Shown: positions 11,641-22,544 of the stretch, piece by piece
How the letters are laid out: every line of letters starts with the position of its first letter
How positions within the stretch are numbered: position 1 is the first letter of the stretch
Assembly (NCBI RefSeq): GCF_958979055.1
Contig: NC_084891.1
Coordinates: 635,001 to 699,000, forward strand
From: Alnus glutinosa
Lineage: Eukaryota; Streptophyta; Magnoliopsida; Fagales; Betulaceae
Direction of reading: 5' to 3'
Length of the DNA stretch: 64,000 nucleotides
Position numbers and translations under genes: made by a program
The notes under the pieces: model-generated
Told to the model about the DNA's origin: nothing
The model's input: only the letters and a program-made list of their open reading frames with translations
Database searches by the model: none

Positions 11641-11980
11641 CTAATGGTTAACTTCAATGGTAGATGGTTGTTCATGAGCTCCTTTAACTCGCCCGCACAC
11701 ACAATATCCATCTATACAGTAGCCTTTGTACGGACAATGAATCAGACGATTACATTCAAGATCATTAACGCAACGAAGTCCACCAGCTCGTGCCACGCAT
11801 GAGAATGATACACCTGTACGTCATATGTCAGTCGTTGTACATCAGATTAATTAGTAAAACATCAAATAAATAATTAATCCTAAGTGCATCAATCTATATA
11901 TACATGAAGAGAAATAGAAACTTAAATGTTGTAGCCAATAAGACGAACAAGAAAGCCATCTTGAAAGAAATCTTCTCCAT
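11641..11980 (-). pseudogene. Defensin-like/NCR-like secreted peptide, copy 2 with lost splice donor
   Basis: Minus-strand paralog of the gene at 2271-2539. Exon 1 starts at 11980 with the same signal-peptide sequence. Exon 2 (11813-11641) is fully open and ends with TAG. The mature part reads RCVNDLECNRLIHCPYKGYC then IDGYCVCGR. This gives six cysteines spaced C-x5-C-x5-C-x5-C-x4-C-x-C, followed by a polar tail ending IEVNH. The spliced frame would give 75 residues. The donor is damaged, however: where copy 1 has acaacatGTtaatt, this copy has acaacatTTaagttt. Nearby alternative GT sites put exon 2 out of frame. The peptide resembles NCR/late-nodulin or defensin-like (CSab) families, normally secreted antimicrobial or symbiosis signals. 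Unless a non-canonical splice is used it should be inactive. Confidence 0.6.
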
Positions 11981-12060
11981 CGTCTTCTTAGTGATTATTG
12001 CAGCTAGGCTAGCTAGAGAATTTTGTGCTTGTAGTAATTCTTTACCTCCTCTGCTCGGAA

Positions 12061-12070
12061 TTATATATAG
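12061..12070 (-). promoter_or_regulatory. TATA box of defensin-like gene copy 2
   Basis: On the minus strand this reads CTATATATAA and aligns with the TATA run at 2181-2190, with the same downstream neighbours (ttccgagcagaggagg). Confidence 0.45.
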
Positions 12071-12791
12071 TGTCTAGTTTTAAGTTTTAAAGGCATGTAA
12101 TTAATGAAAAATGGACCTTACAAATTTAATATACAATGATTAGATCGATTGTCTTCCTTTTAGGGCCGGGCATGCATCCGGCATACGTGTCAAGGAAAAA
12201 ATGTTAAATGAGGCATTCTTATCCTAATAATTAATAAGGTAATAAATCTGTTTGTTAAAATTTCCTTTACAAAAAAAAAAATTGTTTCAGATTCAAATTA
12301 ATTGAAGATTCCTCTCACTCTTCTTATTTGTGTATATAGCAATTAATTCTTCGTAATGATAGAAAATCCGCATGATCAATTAAGATCGCATGTTATTACT
12401 GATCATAATTTTGATATCAGCAACGACAAGGCTAGCTAGTTCACTTGCCTATTTTACCATATGGATTTATTTATTTTATTTATTTTTGTTCTAAAGAGTT
12501 ACAAAGAAGGATTTGGAGAGAATACAGGGGGATTAACCCATCTTTACAAGCAGTGATATGATACATTTACAAGAAGTTACAAAGAAGGTGGGTAAATCAC
12601 CTTCTATTTCTAATCGCTCTTTTTTCTTTTTCTTTTCTTTTTAAAAAATTAAGTTTTAGTTTTTTTTTTTTTTTTTGGTAGATATTATTTTAAATTTTTT
12701 TATTAAGGGTATTTTGTCATTAGGGACATTTAAATTTTTTTGGTAGTTAGGAATGATATTATCGCAATCAAAAGTTTGTGGGACATTATCA

Positions 12792-12892
12792 TTTTTTTTT
12801 TTGACATGTCCACATAAGAGGGGGGGATTCAAATTAGTGACCTCCGTTTCATGAGGCGTGGTCTCCAACCGATTGAACTACACCTTAGAAAC
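12792..12892 (-). mobile_element. tRNA-derived SINE with 14-bp target duplication
   Basis: A 101-bp retroposon on the minus strand. Its 5' part reads GTGTAGTTCAATCGGTTGG (RNA polymerase III A-box-like); TTTGAATCCCCCC (B-box-like) follows; the 3' end is a poly-A run (T-run 12792-12802 on the plus strand). It is flanked by near-identical 14-bp repeats gtgggacattatca (12778-12791) and gtgggacattgtca (12893-12906). Confidence 0.75.
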
Positions 12893-13010
12893 GTGGGACA
12901 TTGTCAATTGAATAGTAGTTTGAAAGTAGTGGTGTACATGCAAACATATATCAACGTCCGCATTTGCTATCGACAACTACTCACATATGCGGATGCGGAT
13001 AACAAAAACC

Positions 13011-13545
13011 TAGGAGTGTAAAGTCGGTCGGTTATAACCGACCCGTAACTGGGTACTAACCGGTAGCCGGCCAACCGGTTTGATACCTAGTTGAAAATAA
13101 CCGGTAACCATCTACTGGAGCAGTTACTGGTTTTAGAAAATATTGAAACCGATTATAACCGATAACCGGGTATATATATATATATTATTTAAAAAACTAA
13201 AATAATAAAATTTAGGGTTTTACACTTTTACTTCCATTCCAACTTAGGCCAACATATTTTGCCAAAAAATGTTGAAATGTTTTTTTAAATGGCTAAAAAA
13301 GTCTAAATTAAGCTCAAAAACTTGGCCCAATACCGAAATTAGGCACAAAAGACCAAATTTTTTAAAAATTTTGGTTATCGGTTCGGATAACTATGTACCA
13401 ACCAGTAACCGCCGGTTATTAAATAGCTGGTTAACCGGCTACTCGGTTACCAGAGCTGGTTAGTGATTTTAGCTAACCAACTACCTCGGTTACGGTTATT
13501 GGTGTTAGTTAATAACTAATAATCGTAACCGAGTTTTCACCCCTA
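13011..13545. mobile_element. Non-autonomous hAT-like element (535 bp)
   Basis: Terminal inverted repeats taggagtgtaaagtcggt (left) and, reversed from the right, taggggtgaaaactcggt. Flanking 8-bp repeats caaaaacc and caaaaatc differ at one base. Subterminal regions are packed with cggttataaccg-like and aaccggt motifs. No transposase is present, so it would need help in trans. Confidence 0.7.
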
Positions 13546-14020
13546 CAAAAATCATTATCCTCATATGTAGATGCGGATGGCGATTTTAGGTTATGTGAGT
13601 GCAGTTATTAACCGCATCCGCATATCTTTTATATATAATATATCTTTTATAAGTTATATTTAATAAACTGACCAAAATAACATCGTTTTGAATTAAGTAT
13701 AGGTTATGTTTAAATTATTTTAGTTGGCTATGTTGCTTTCTCATGTAACACTAGCTTGGACAAAAATGAAAAATTAGTGTGAAATTAATATATTTTCAAA
13801 AGATTATGATACTTAAAAAAAGCTCAAAACACTAAAAATCGGTCTACACTATTTTCAAAATTGTTTAAAATAGGCCCTAATAGAGACTTAAAGAAGATCC
13901 AATAGACTAAAATAGGCCCAAAATGCTCGTTACCTAATATGCGGATAGTAACCACAATAACCAAGTGGATGAGGTGAGTAAAAATCGGATGCGGATGCTG
14001 ATATTTAAAAGTGATATTCC

Positions 14021-15278
14021 ACTACAAAAAAAAAAAAAAAAAAAAAAAAAAGCAAATTCTGGACCGTTTTAAACCGTCCAAAAAATGCAGAAAAATCGTC
14101 TGGAATCAATCCCAGACAGTTTTTTCTAGAAAGTTTATATAATGTCGCTAAATGAATTTCTGGACGGTTTGGGCAAAACCATCTGGAATTCCATATGGTT
14201 TGGGACCAAACTGTCCATAAAATTCTGGACGGTTTGGTCCCAAACCGTCCAGATTTTCGTTTTTTTTTTCCCGCTTTTCGTCCACTTTTGTTTTTTTTTT
14301 TAAAAAAAATTAATGTAATTAATTATATAATGATATTATTTTGTTTAGGGTTTAGGTGCCGCCGGGTTAATTTTCTTCTACGGTGCCAACAATGCCGCTG
14401 GATCGATCGACGGACGACGACGTCGAAGACTACGAGTGGATCATCTGTAGCCTATGGATCTGGATCGAGGGACAAAGCCTGGCTTGCATTTGCCGGTCTC
14501 TCGGCTCCGGTTACCGCAAACGCTGCTCTCTCGTCTGTAGCCGGTGGATCCGGATCGAGGGACAGAGTCGTCACCGTCTCTCCCTCGACGCCCAATCAGA
14601 TCTCCTCCTTATGATTCCTTCCGTCTTCTTCTGATTCGATGCCGTTACCAAACTCGCCCTGAAATGCAACTGCAGATCCGCGAGCATCGGTGAAGACGCG
14701 CTCATCGTCATCTCGCTTAATGTCGCAACCTCATGCACCTTAAGCTCCGAGTGTCGACGACTTCGCAACCAGAGATCTGAGGCGGTTGCTTCGATCAGCT
14801 CGATTCAAAGGGGTCGGAAGCGATCGAGGGTTAGCTCTGTCTTGGATGGTTGTGATGTTTTAGGGTTATTTCTTAATACAAATTTTTTGGTTGTTAAAAG
14901 AAACAGACGGTTGTGATTTTGGCTGGGAAAAAAATTGGATGGATGTGGTGAAATTTGGTGGCATCACGTGAATTAATAACATGGCGTGGGGAAAAAAAAA
15001 TTCCAAACGGTTAAATTTTATGGAGGATTTGGTAAAAACCGTCCATAAAATTCTATGGGAATAACATTTATAGACGGTTTTGGATGAAATCGTCTATAAT
15101 TTATAGACGGTTTCATCCAAAACCGTCTGAAATTTTATGGACGGTTCAATAAAATCTTCCATAACAATTTTTTTACAAATGGTTTTGAAAAACCGTCTAC
15201 AAAATTTTTTTCTAGACGGTTTTAGAAACCGTCTAGAAAAAAAGGGTCCAGAATTTGCTTTTTTTATTTTTGGCAGTG
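14021..15278 (+). mobile_element. Non-autonomous CACTA (En/Spm) transposon carrying a gene fragment
   Basis: It begins CACTACAAAAAA and ends tttggcagtg. The terminal inverted repeats continue after A/T runs as gcaaattctggacc on both sides. The 3-bp target duplication TTC flanks it (14018-14020 and 15279-15281). The subterminal zones are full of gacggttt / aaaccgtc repeats, typical CACTA transposase-binding arrays. The centre (about 14340-14880) is GC-richer and holds a captured F-box gene fragment. No transposase is encoded. Confidence 0.85.
14383..14800 (+). pseudogene. Captured SKIP2/VFB-type F-box-LRR gene fragment
   Basis: Inside the CACTA element, plus-strand translation gives SLGSGYRKRCSLVCSRW then RIEGQSRHRLSLDAQSDLL. 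After a TGA comes FDAVTKLALKCNCRSASIGE, and in a shifted frame CRNLMHLKLR. This order and wording is that of plant VIER F-box/SKIP2 proteins (F-box, linker, first leucine-rich repeats) as I know the family. There is an in-frame stop near 14632, a frameshift near 14725, and a poorly matching N-terminal part. It is a partial, broken exon copy, so a transduplicated fragment is more likely than a gene. It could still make a chimeric transcript. Confidence 0.75.
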
Positions 15279-15827
15279 TTCACATTTTGCGGATGCTGCA
15301 AATAATCACATCCGCATGTATATCCTTATAGTTATTTGAGGTAGTATGTAAACTTTTCCAAAAAGATTTTATTGCCATTGTTTGGGGGCCGCGATTTCGT
15401 CACAAAATTTTATTTGTCTGAATTTACTCTTTCACAAATTTAGTTTTAAAGTTTTTTTTTTAAAAAAAAAAATAAAAAATAAAAATAGAGAATTACAGTT
15501 TTTAAGGTTTAGTAAAAATAAATTGTAGCTTATGTTCTCCTTAAATAAGAGATAAATGTAAAATTGGACCTCGTGGTGGTTTGGGGTTTTAACAAATAGA
15601 TTCATGGGACTTAAAGAAATTATTAAACACTCATTGGGGTAAGCAATTTTTTCTTTTTCTTTTTTTTTTTAAAAAACAAATAGGTTGATACCATTAAAAA
15701 AAAGTACTTAACAAAATCTATTAATACGACTTCTCAACACCAATCAAATTGTGACATATATCACTTATAATAAAAAATAAAAAATTATAATAAAAATGGG
15801 AAAGTACATGTAATGATGTGGTCGTTT

Positions 15828-17447
15828 TGTACTTCAATAATAATACCACTCGCAATAGCACGAATCACTGTAAGATAGTGTCTATATTGAGGGTGTCGAT
15901 CCACAAGGATTGTATTGATTGTATCTATTAAGCTTCAATAAAATCAATTCTAATTTATTCATAGAAAATGGTGTTTTTGTAATTTTTAATTTATAAACAA
16001 ACAACGAAAATTAAATACTCGAAAATAATTTATAGTTAAGCTAAATGAATTCGAAAATAGGGAATTGATTTCACCACTAACCTTATACCAATGACTATCA
16101 TACTAACATGGGACATTCATTCTAGGCATAATATTACTTGTGTGTGGTTGTCAAGCACACAACAAAGTGTCAAAAAAATACCATCATTAAAAATAAGTGT
16201 AACCCATCTTTGACTAGCACAAATCGTCTACCTAAACTAGGGTGCAGCATGATCCGTCTACCCTAAGCATGGATTATCATATTTATTAACTTAGTTACAC
16301 CCAAACAATGATTAAGTGTAGCTCATCTTAGGATTGATACAAATCATCTACCTAAATTACACTAGTCTAAGGTATAGCATGACTTGTCTATCCGCCTAGG
16401 CATAAACTATCAAAACCTCTTGTTGCATGTTCAAATTATACCATTGCATAACCATTATATTTATCATTTTTTTGGACGACAAATATAATTTGAGTACAAT
16501 CAAAATAAAAGACTTTCTCATAGACAAGATAAACATTTCATCATGATTGTATTAAACATTAAAACAAATTACAAAAATGCAATTTTCATAGCTATATAAT
16601 CATCAATGCCCAAAATAAAAATCTCAAAGAAAAAACACAATTAAGCCATAAATATTTAGATAGAGTTTATCAAAATTTTAAAAAGAGCTTTAGACATGCA
16701 TAGAGGTCCTTGAATCACTTGGAGTTGAAGAGCAATGTCCCATAATACTTGTTGTCCACGAAGTCCATGAACAAACTAAAAAAAACTAAGGAAAGAAAAC
16801 TAAAGAAAAAAAAAAAAAAAAAAAAAAAAGAGGAGGAGAAAAGCTCTTCACTGTATGGAAAAGAGCTTCCTTAAAAACAATTTAAACAAAGCTACGGACT
16901 AAGCTACTTAAAAGAGAGAGAGAGAAAAAAAAAATAAAAAAAATAAAATAAAATTGTGTGGATGCCTTATTTTATAGACCAGGAAGTTTCTTCCAGGAGA
17001 GGAAAAACACCTCCATCATGATTTCGTGCCGCCCACTTGTTGAATTATAGCCACAAAAAAATGTAATGATGACAAGATCTCATCCTTCAATTTTCAATGT
17101 ACAGCACTTTGCAAAAGTGGGACGCATCTCTCTCGGTGCAACGTGCAAGTGGACTGATATCAAGGGTAGGGAAAAAACGGTGCCCATGTCATCTAAACTT
17201 CCTGCCGCACAAGTTAACTTTTCTAGCAGACTTGATGGCGCTGACTCAGTTTGGAACTGGACTTCTTTTCTTCGGTTTCCTTGATAATTTTTAGGCCACC
17301 TTTAATAATTTTGCTTTGTATTTTTTGTTAGGACCTAAAAATAAAATAAACATTAAAACAAGACAAAACATTATATTACAATAAAGTTAAAGATTTAACA
17401 ATAGCAAATTAAAGGATTTAAATATGCATTATTCAAGACCTATCGCA
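15828..17447 (-). mobile_element. Probable solo LTR (Ty3/Gypsy-like), copy 2
   Basis: About 1.62 kb of noncoding DNA related to 3214-4904. The minus strand begins TGCGATAGGTCTTGAATAAT and, near the other end, has AATCCTTGTGGATCGACACC followed by a region matching ttcgtgctattgcgagtgg. It contains an A-rich run (16806-16828). I saw no second LTR, no coding region and no clear target duplication. Confidence 0.45.
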
Positions 17448-17839
17448 TAACCCATAAAATCATCACCATATTGTCAATGTCTTCTCCAATCTACCAAACA
17501 ATATTAATGTCTCCCAATGACAAAAATATTTTTCATAAAATTAATAAAAAATAATCCAAAAAATTAAAAATCAATGAAAACCAATGGGGTGATTTGTCAT
17601 ATTTTTTTATTTTTTATTTTCAAAATTATAAAGATATTTTTATCTGATTGAAAAGTTTTTTTGGGTCAATTTTGTTTTGTTTTGTTTTGTTTTTTTTTTT
17701 TGGTTTTTTTTTTTTTTTTACCATGAAATGGACATTGACATTTTTTTGATAGTTTAACGGAGACATTGACACAATTAATAGTTTGAGGGATATTGACAAT
17801 AAAGTGATAGTTTGAGGGGTACGAAAATTAAAAGTGGCT

Positions 17840-18490
17840 CTTTAGCCAACCCTAGAGAAAAAAAACTCTCAAAAAACAGATCTGAGAGGAGGAGGGAGCA
17901 AATCTGCTCCCTCCTCATCTCTTTTTCCTTTTCTACTCTCCGCTCCTACCCTCCCCATTCCATTCTTGTTTTTTCTTTTTCTTTTTTGTAGGTATTCTCT
18001 TACCAGATCAGCAATTTTTGCCTCTCCGCCATGCATCCGTTCATCTATCTTTGTGATGTGCAATTCTTCTTCTCCCTGGCCGTTGCTATTGTTTGCTGGT
18101 TGTGTTTTTGCTTTGAATAAGAGTTTTCTTCTTCATAGATCTGCCCTCATAGACGATTTATAGGATGAAGGTTAGTCAGATGTGAGAGGTTATCTCTCAC
18201 AGCCGGTTTAAATAAATTGTTCTAGGATATTTGGCGACCTTTATCTAAGATCTAGTCTGCTCGGAGCAGATCTGCTCTTTAACTATTTTTATACATGTAT
18301 TAGCAGAAGATGAAAATCATGAATAACACTTTATCGTAAGAATTTTATTTGTATCTATGACTTTGTAACCTCGTAGCATGTGACTATGATTTTACAGAAC
18401 TTTATACTTTGTGATATAAGAGTTTTATTCTCATAATTTTTTATCAATGAAATACTCAAATATTTTGTTAAAAAGAAGAAAAAAAAAAAA
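17840..18490 (+). mobile_element. Possible retroposon with A-rich tail
   Basis: Noncoding stretch with mirrored phrases (cagatctgagaggagg and gagcagatctgctc). It ends with tataagagttttattctc, atcaatgaaatactc and an A-rich tail (18472-18490), like a polyadenylated retroposon. Family unknown; no ORF with a recognisable domain. Confidence 0.3.
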
Positions 18491-18503
18491 TCCTAATAAA
18501 GTA

Positions 18504-19994
18504 ATAAATTTGTATGTTAAAACCACCGATCAGTTTCCTTTACAAAATGATTTGTTTAAGATTCAAATTGAGGATTCCTCTCCCTTTTTCTCTGTATTAC
18601 AATTGATTTGTCATAAATAAAGAAAGAGAAATGCTAGACTTTTTAAATTTTTTTCAAAAATTTGGTTCTCAAATGATGTGTCGAGATTGTGACACATCAT
18701 TTGGGAACCAAATTTTAATGAAAAATTTTGGGATGTGTAGCATTTCCCAATAAGAGAATCTGCGTGATAAAGTTGGTGTGTTATCAGCAACGACAATTTT
18801 AAGTGGAGACATGTTACATGTACATCTTTTGTACATCTCTCATATATATTTTTTCTAAATCAACTATTGGGTTTGTTGGATCCACATGTTGGTTCTTGTA
18901 GGTTTAAAAGATCCAATAGTTAATTTAGAAAAGAGATGTACAAAAAAATGTAAAAAAATCATTTCCCTTTTAATTTTGACATCAGCAACGAAAATCTTTG
19001 GTTTGACATAGTTCTATTTGACACCCTCTTGGTTTTCAATTTTTCTAAGACTAATCATATATCGCATATGGTATTCAATTGTCTTAATCAACTAATTCCA
19101 TTTACTTGCCGTTAGGATCATCTACAAAAATGAGTCATATGATTTTGTTAATAATTTTAGAAAAAAGAAACCCAACTATTAGACCGAATATTTTGATACA
19201 AAAAGAAATCATCTAGGGTAATGGTTCAGTGGTCCCATAAAAATTCTCAAAGTTGTCAGGTACATTAGGGTACATACAGAGACGGAGCCAGAAGCTTTTA
19301 TGGGCAGGAGCCAAGGGCTGAAAAATTTGTTGGTAGGAGCCAATAAACTAATTTTTTTTACCTTATAATATTTTTTACCTTTTTTTTTATTTTTTTTTTT
19401 ATTTTTTTTTTTTATTTTTTTTTTAGGGAGACATGGCCCGTAACCGGCGTCTCTAGTTCTGTCCCTAGGCACACACTCGAATCTCACAATAAAAATCTTT
19501 ATATATACCTGATTAGTAGAAACTACTATATATGAATCTTACTAATGTCCATAAGGAACTATGAATCTTCATATATGCCTTTTTAATTAAAAAAAAAAAA
19601 AAAAAAAAAAATTCTTCCAGCAAAGGTTAGGATGATCAGCGCGCCTTGAATATGGAGAAGCTTTGATGGGATTTGTCCGTATTTACGTCATGCCCACGGA
19701 AAGCACTCACTGAGGCTTTTCTTCTGATCCTCTTCCAATTAAAGAGAGCTAGTACGTACGTGGACTATATAATTTTTTCTGTTGCTTTTTCCATTTTAGT
19801 ACGAATGTGCGCTTTAAAGACTAAAGTGGTTTCTTCTAGAAATGGCTAAAGTTATTTTTTGATATGCACCCGCATGCGTTTGAGACAAACCTGAATTTGA
19901 GAAGAATTTCATTTGATTCTTTCTTATATTTGAACAGAGAGTATTCGAATTCGTTTGAGCTTTTTCGGACTGGATTAATATAAGGTGCAATATT
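18504..19994 (-). repeat. Inverted duplicate of 7245-8742
   Basis: A 1.49-kb reverse-complement copy of the right part of direct repeat copy B. It includes both MITEs and has few differences, though the A-run in the first MITE has become an interrupted T-tract. The arms lie about 9.8 kb apart and enclose the glucanase gene, the second defensin-like copy and the nested transposons. Confidence 0.9.
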
Positions 19995-20002
19995 GGTTCG
20001 AA

Positions 20003-20152
20003 TCATATTCAGAATAATATTCTACTTTTTTCTAAATTAATCATATTTTATTCAACATTTTAAATTTTTTTCAAATTTTATCTCACAAAGTCGAATCTCG
20101 TAATTCGCACAGTGAATTTGAATAATATTCGGATTCAACACCCAAACGTTAC
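20003..20152. mobile_element. Half copy of a foldback MITE (second family)
   Basis: Matches one arm of the palindromic element at 23333-23613 (ends in ggattcaacacccaaacg). It sits directly beside the edge of the inverted duplication at 19994. Confidence 0.6.
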
Positions 20153-20188
20153 AACTCATTTTAAATAAGTAGTATCTCTCCGTCTTTT

Positions 20189-20537
20189 GGGCTTGTTTAC
20201 AATATTATTCCGAATATTATTCGCTGTGGTTTTTGTCACTTTCTTCCAACCTTTTTGGGCTTGTCTACAACAAAAGTAACTACGTCTATGTTTTGATATT
20301 TATGAGAAAAGCCAATTCCACTTTGTAATTCAATAAATATGTTTTCATATTTATAGAATGGCAGCTCATTCTATAAATATCAAAACATATTTATTGAATT
20401 ACAAAGTGAAATTGGCTTTTCCTATAAATATCAAATCATAGACGTAGTTACCTTTGTTGCAGACAAGCCCAAAAAGGTTGGAGAAAAGTGACAAAAGCCA
20501 CAGCGAATAATATTCAGAATAATATTGTAGATAAGCC
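20189..20537. mobile_element. Long palindromic MITE, copy 1
   Basis: About 349 bp in two near-perfect inverted arms of about 170 bp meeting near 20364 (gaatggcagctcattc). Ends are gggcttgtttacaatattat and its inverse. The arms carry aactacgtctatgttttgat and ccaattccactttgtaattc. It should form a long hairpin in single-stranded DNA or RNA. Confidence 0.75.
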
Positions 20538-20589
20538 TACCAGTTTTTTGAGCTTGTCTACAATATTATTCCGAATATTATTCGCCGTG

Positions 20590-21330
20590 GTTTTTGTCAC
20601 TTTCCTCTAACCTTTTTGGGCTTGTCTACAACAAAGGCAAGTACTGCATTACTCGAAAGTTACATACAGTCCACATGCACGCTACAAAACCCACCCACCC
20701 ACCACTCAAAAGCAAGAACGAGTGGTCTTGGTCCACAATTTTTATTATTAATTCCTTTGGCCTTTTCTTCTTTTAACGGATAAGATGTTACCATATTATA
20801 CATATATAAACCACTAAAACGGCCCACTTTCCTCTCCAGCTTCGTGGTCTCGAGTCTTTCCTTTTACCAGTTTAGTTAAAACAGAGTCAAAGTTATTTTA
20901 GTTTTCTTTTTTTCTTTTTTTTTTTTCCTTTTACTAGTTTAGTTATAAAAGAATCCTAATTATTTTTAGTTTAAAAATATAAAAATATTAAAAACTAAAT
21001 TTAGAGCCCCATCAATTCATCAAAACCCACGTACTGGCCAAACGATCAGTGGGCTTCTCTTGCTCTCTTATAAATTTTCCCTTCTAAAACCCATACCAAG
21101 TTACAAGGCCATTACTATTCACTCTGATAAATGTTAAAAACTAGAGTGAACAAGCACGGGAAAAGACTATTATGCCCCCTACAACTGTGAAATTGATATA
21201 AATCCGACAGGTCAAAATATTAAACACCTTCTAGGTTTATCTAAGAATTTTCAAAATTTTCAAAATTTGAAAATGTTGAATAAAATATGATTTATTTTTG
21301 AAAAAAAACTAGAATATTATTCGAACCAAA
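20590..21330. repeat. Dispersed repeat unit, copy 1
   Basis: A unit running from aaggcaagtactgcattact through tatacatatataaaccact to gcccatataggt-like and ggtttatctaagaatttt phrases. A close direct copy is at 22190-22900, a third at 28800-29350, and a diverged inverted piece near 26,040-26,160. It has a TATA-like run and a CT-rich tail but no convincing ORF. It may be a duplicated gene-flanking segment. Confidence 0.6.
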
Positions 21331-21339
21331 CACACCTGC

Positions 21340-22180
21340 TTATCTACAATATTATTCTGAATATTATTCGCTGTGGCTTTTGTCACTTTTCTCCAACATT
21401 TTTGGGCTTGTTTGCAACAAAGGTAACTACGTCTATGTTTTGATATTTATGGGAAAAGCCAATTCCACTTTGTAATTTAATAAATATGTTTTGATATTTA
21501 TAGAATGAGCTGCTTAATTGGTTCGTTTGGGTGCTAAATCCGAATATTATTCAAATTAATTCATTACGTGAATTACGAGGTTTGACTTTGTGAGATAAAA
21601 TTTGAAAAACATTGAAAAAATTGAATAAAATATGATTAATTTTGAAAAAAGTAGAATATTATTCGAACCAAACACACCAGGTTTTTTGGGCTTGTCTACA
21701 ATATTATTCCGAATATTATTCGCTGTAGTTTTTGTCACTTTCCTCCAACCTTTTTAGGTTTGTCTACAACAAAGGTAATTACGTCTATGTTTTGATATTT
21801 ATGGGAAAAGCCAATTCCACTTTATAATTCAATAAATATGTTTTGATATTTATAGGAGCTGCTTAATTAAGTAAGAAGGAGAGATACTACTTATTTAAAA
21901 TGAGTATCGGAATAATATTCTACTATTTTCAAAAATAAATCATATTTTATTTGTTTGTCCGTTTGCATGAGTGTTGAATCCAAATGTTATTCAAATTCAC
22001 TGTGCGAATTACGAGGTTTTACTTAGTGAGATAAATTTGAAAAAATTTGAAAATGTTGAATAAAATATGATTTAATTTTGAAAAAAATATAATATTATTC
22101 CGAATATTATACGAACCAAACACACCAGGTTTTTTGAGCTTGTCTACAATATTATTACGAATATTATTTGCCGTGGTTTT
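21340..22180. repeat. Array of partial foldback-MITE copies
   Basis: At least three partial copies of the elements at 20189-20537 and 23333-23613 are stacked here. Repeated phrases include ttgtctacaatattattccg, acgtctatgttttgatattt and gaaccaaacacaccaggttt. No gene is seen. Confidence 0.6.
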
Positions 22181-22189
22181 TGTCACTTT

Positions 22190-22490
22190 CCTCCAACCTT
22201 TTTGGGCTTGTCTACAACAATGGCAAGTACTGCATTACTCTAAAGTTACATACAGTCCACATGCACGCTACAAAACCCACCCACCAACCACTCAAAAGCA
22301 AGAACGAGTGGTCTTGGTCCACAATTTTTATTAAGAATTCCTTTGGCTTTTTTCTTCTTTTAACGGATAAAATGTTACCATATTATACATATATAAACCA
22401 CTAAAACGGCCCACTTTCCTCTCCAGCTTCGTGGTCCCGAGTCTTTCCTTTTACTAGTTTAGTTAAATTAAACAAAGTCAAAGTTATTTT

Positions 22491-22544
<54 letters not shown>

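Larger units (their letters stand above)
11520..12440 (-). repeat. Inverted duplicate of 1830-2760
   Basis: Reverse-complement relative of the segment holding defensin-like copy 1, including its promoter, TATA-like run, both exons and the 3' flank (cttcccctattaata on the minus strand). It was evidently duplicated as one block around the glucanase gene. Confidence 0.8.
12927..15330. mobile_element. Degenerate outer hAT-like element hosting two nested transposons
   Basis: The left edge reads tagtggtgtacatgcaaac. The right edge, reversed, contains ATACATGCGGATGTG. Many subterminal copies of gcggatgcggat or its inverse occur on both sides (about 12990, 13567, 13610, 13938, 13988, 15288, 15307). 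Two younger elements (13011-13545 and 14021-15278) interrupt it, so about 0.6 kb is its own sequence. I could not find a matching target duplication, so edges and family are inference. Confidence 0.4.

Noticed and set aside
12927..15330. Reading the gcggatgcggat repeats as regulatory operators
   Set aside because: They cluster at element ends on both strands, which fits transposon subterminal repeats better.
20594..20776. Similar short frames at 20594 and 22168 with shared peptide sequence
   Set aside because: They lie in a duplicated repeat unit with no start context, domain or third-position bias; similarity is explained by duplication of DNA.
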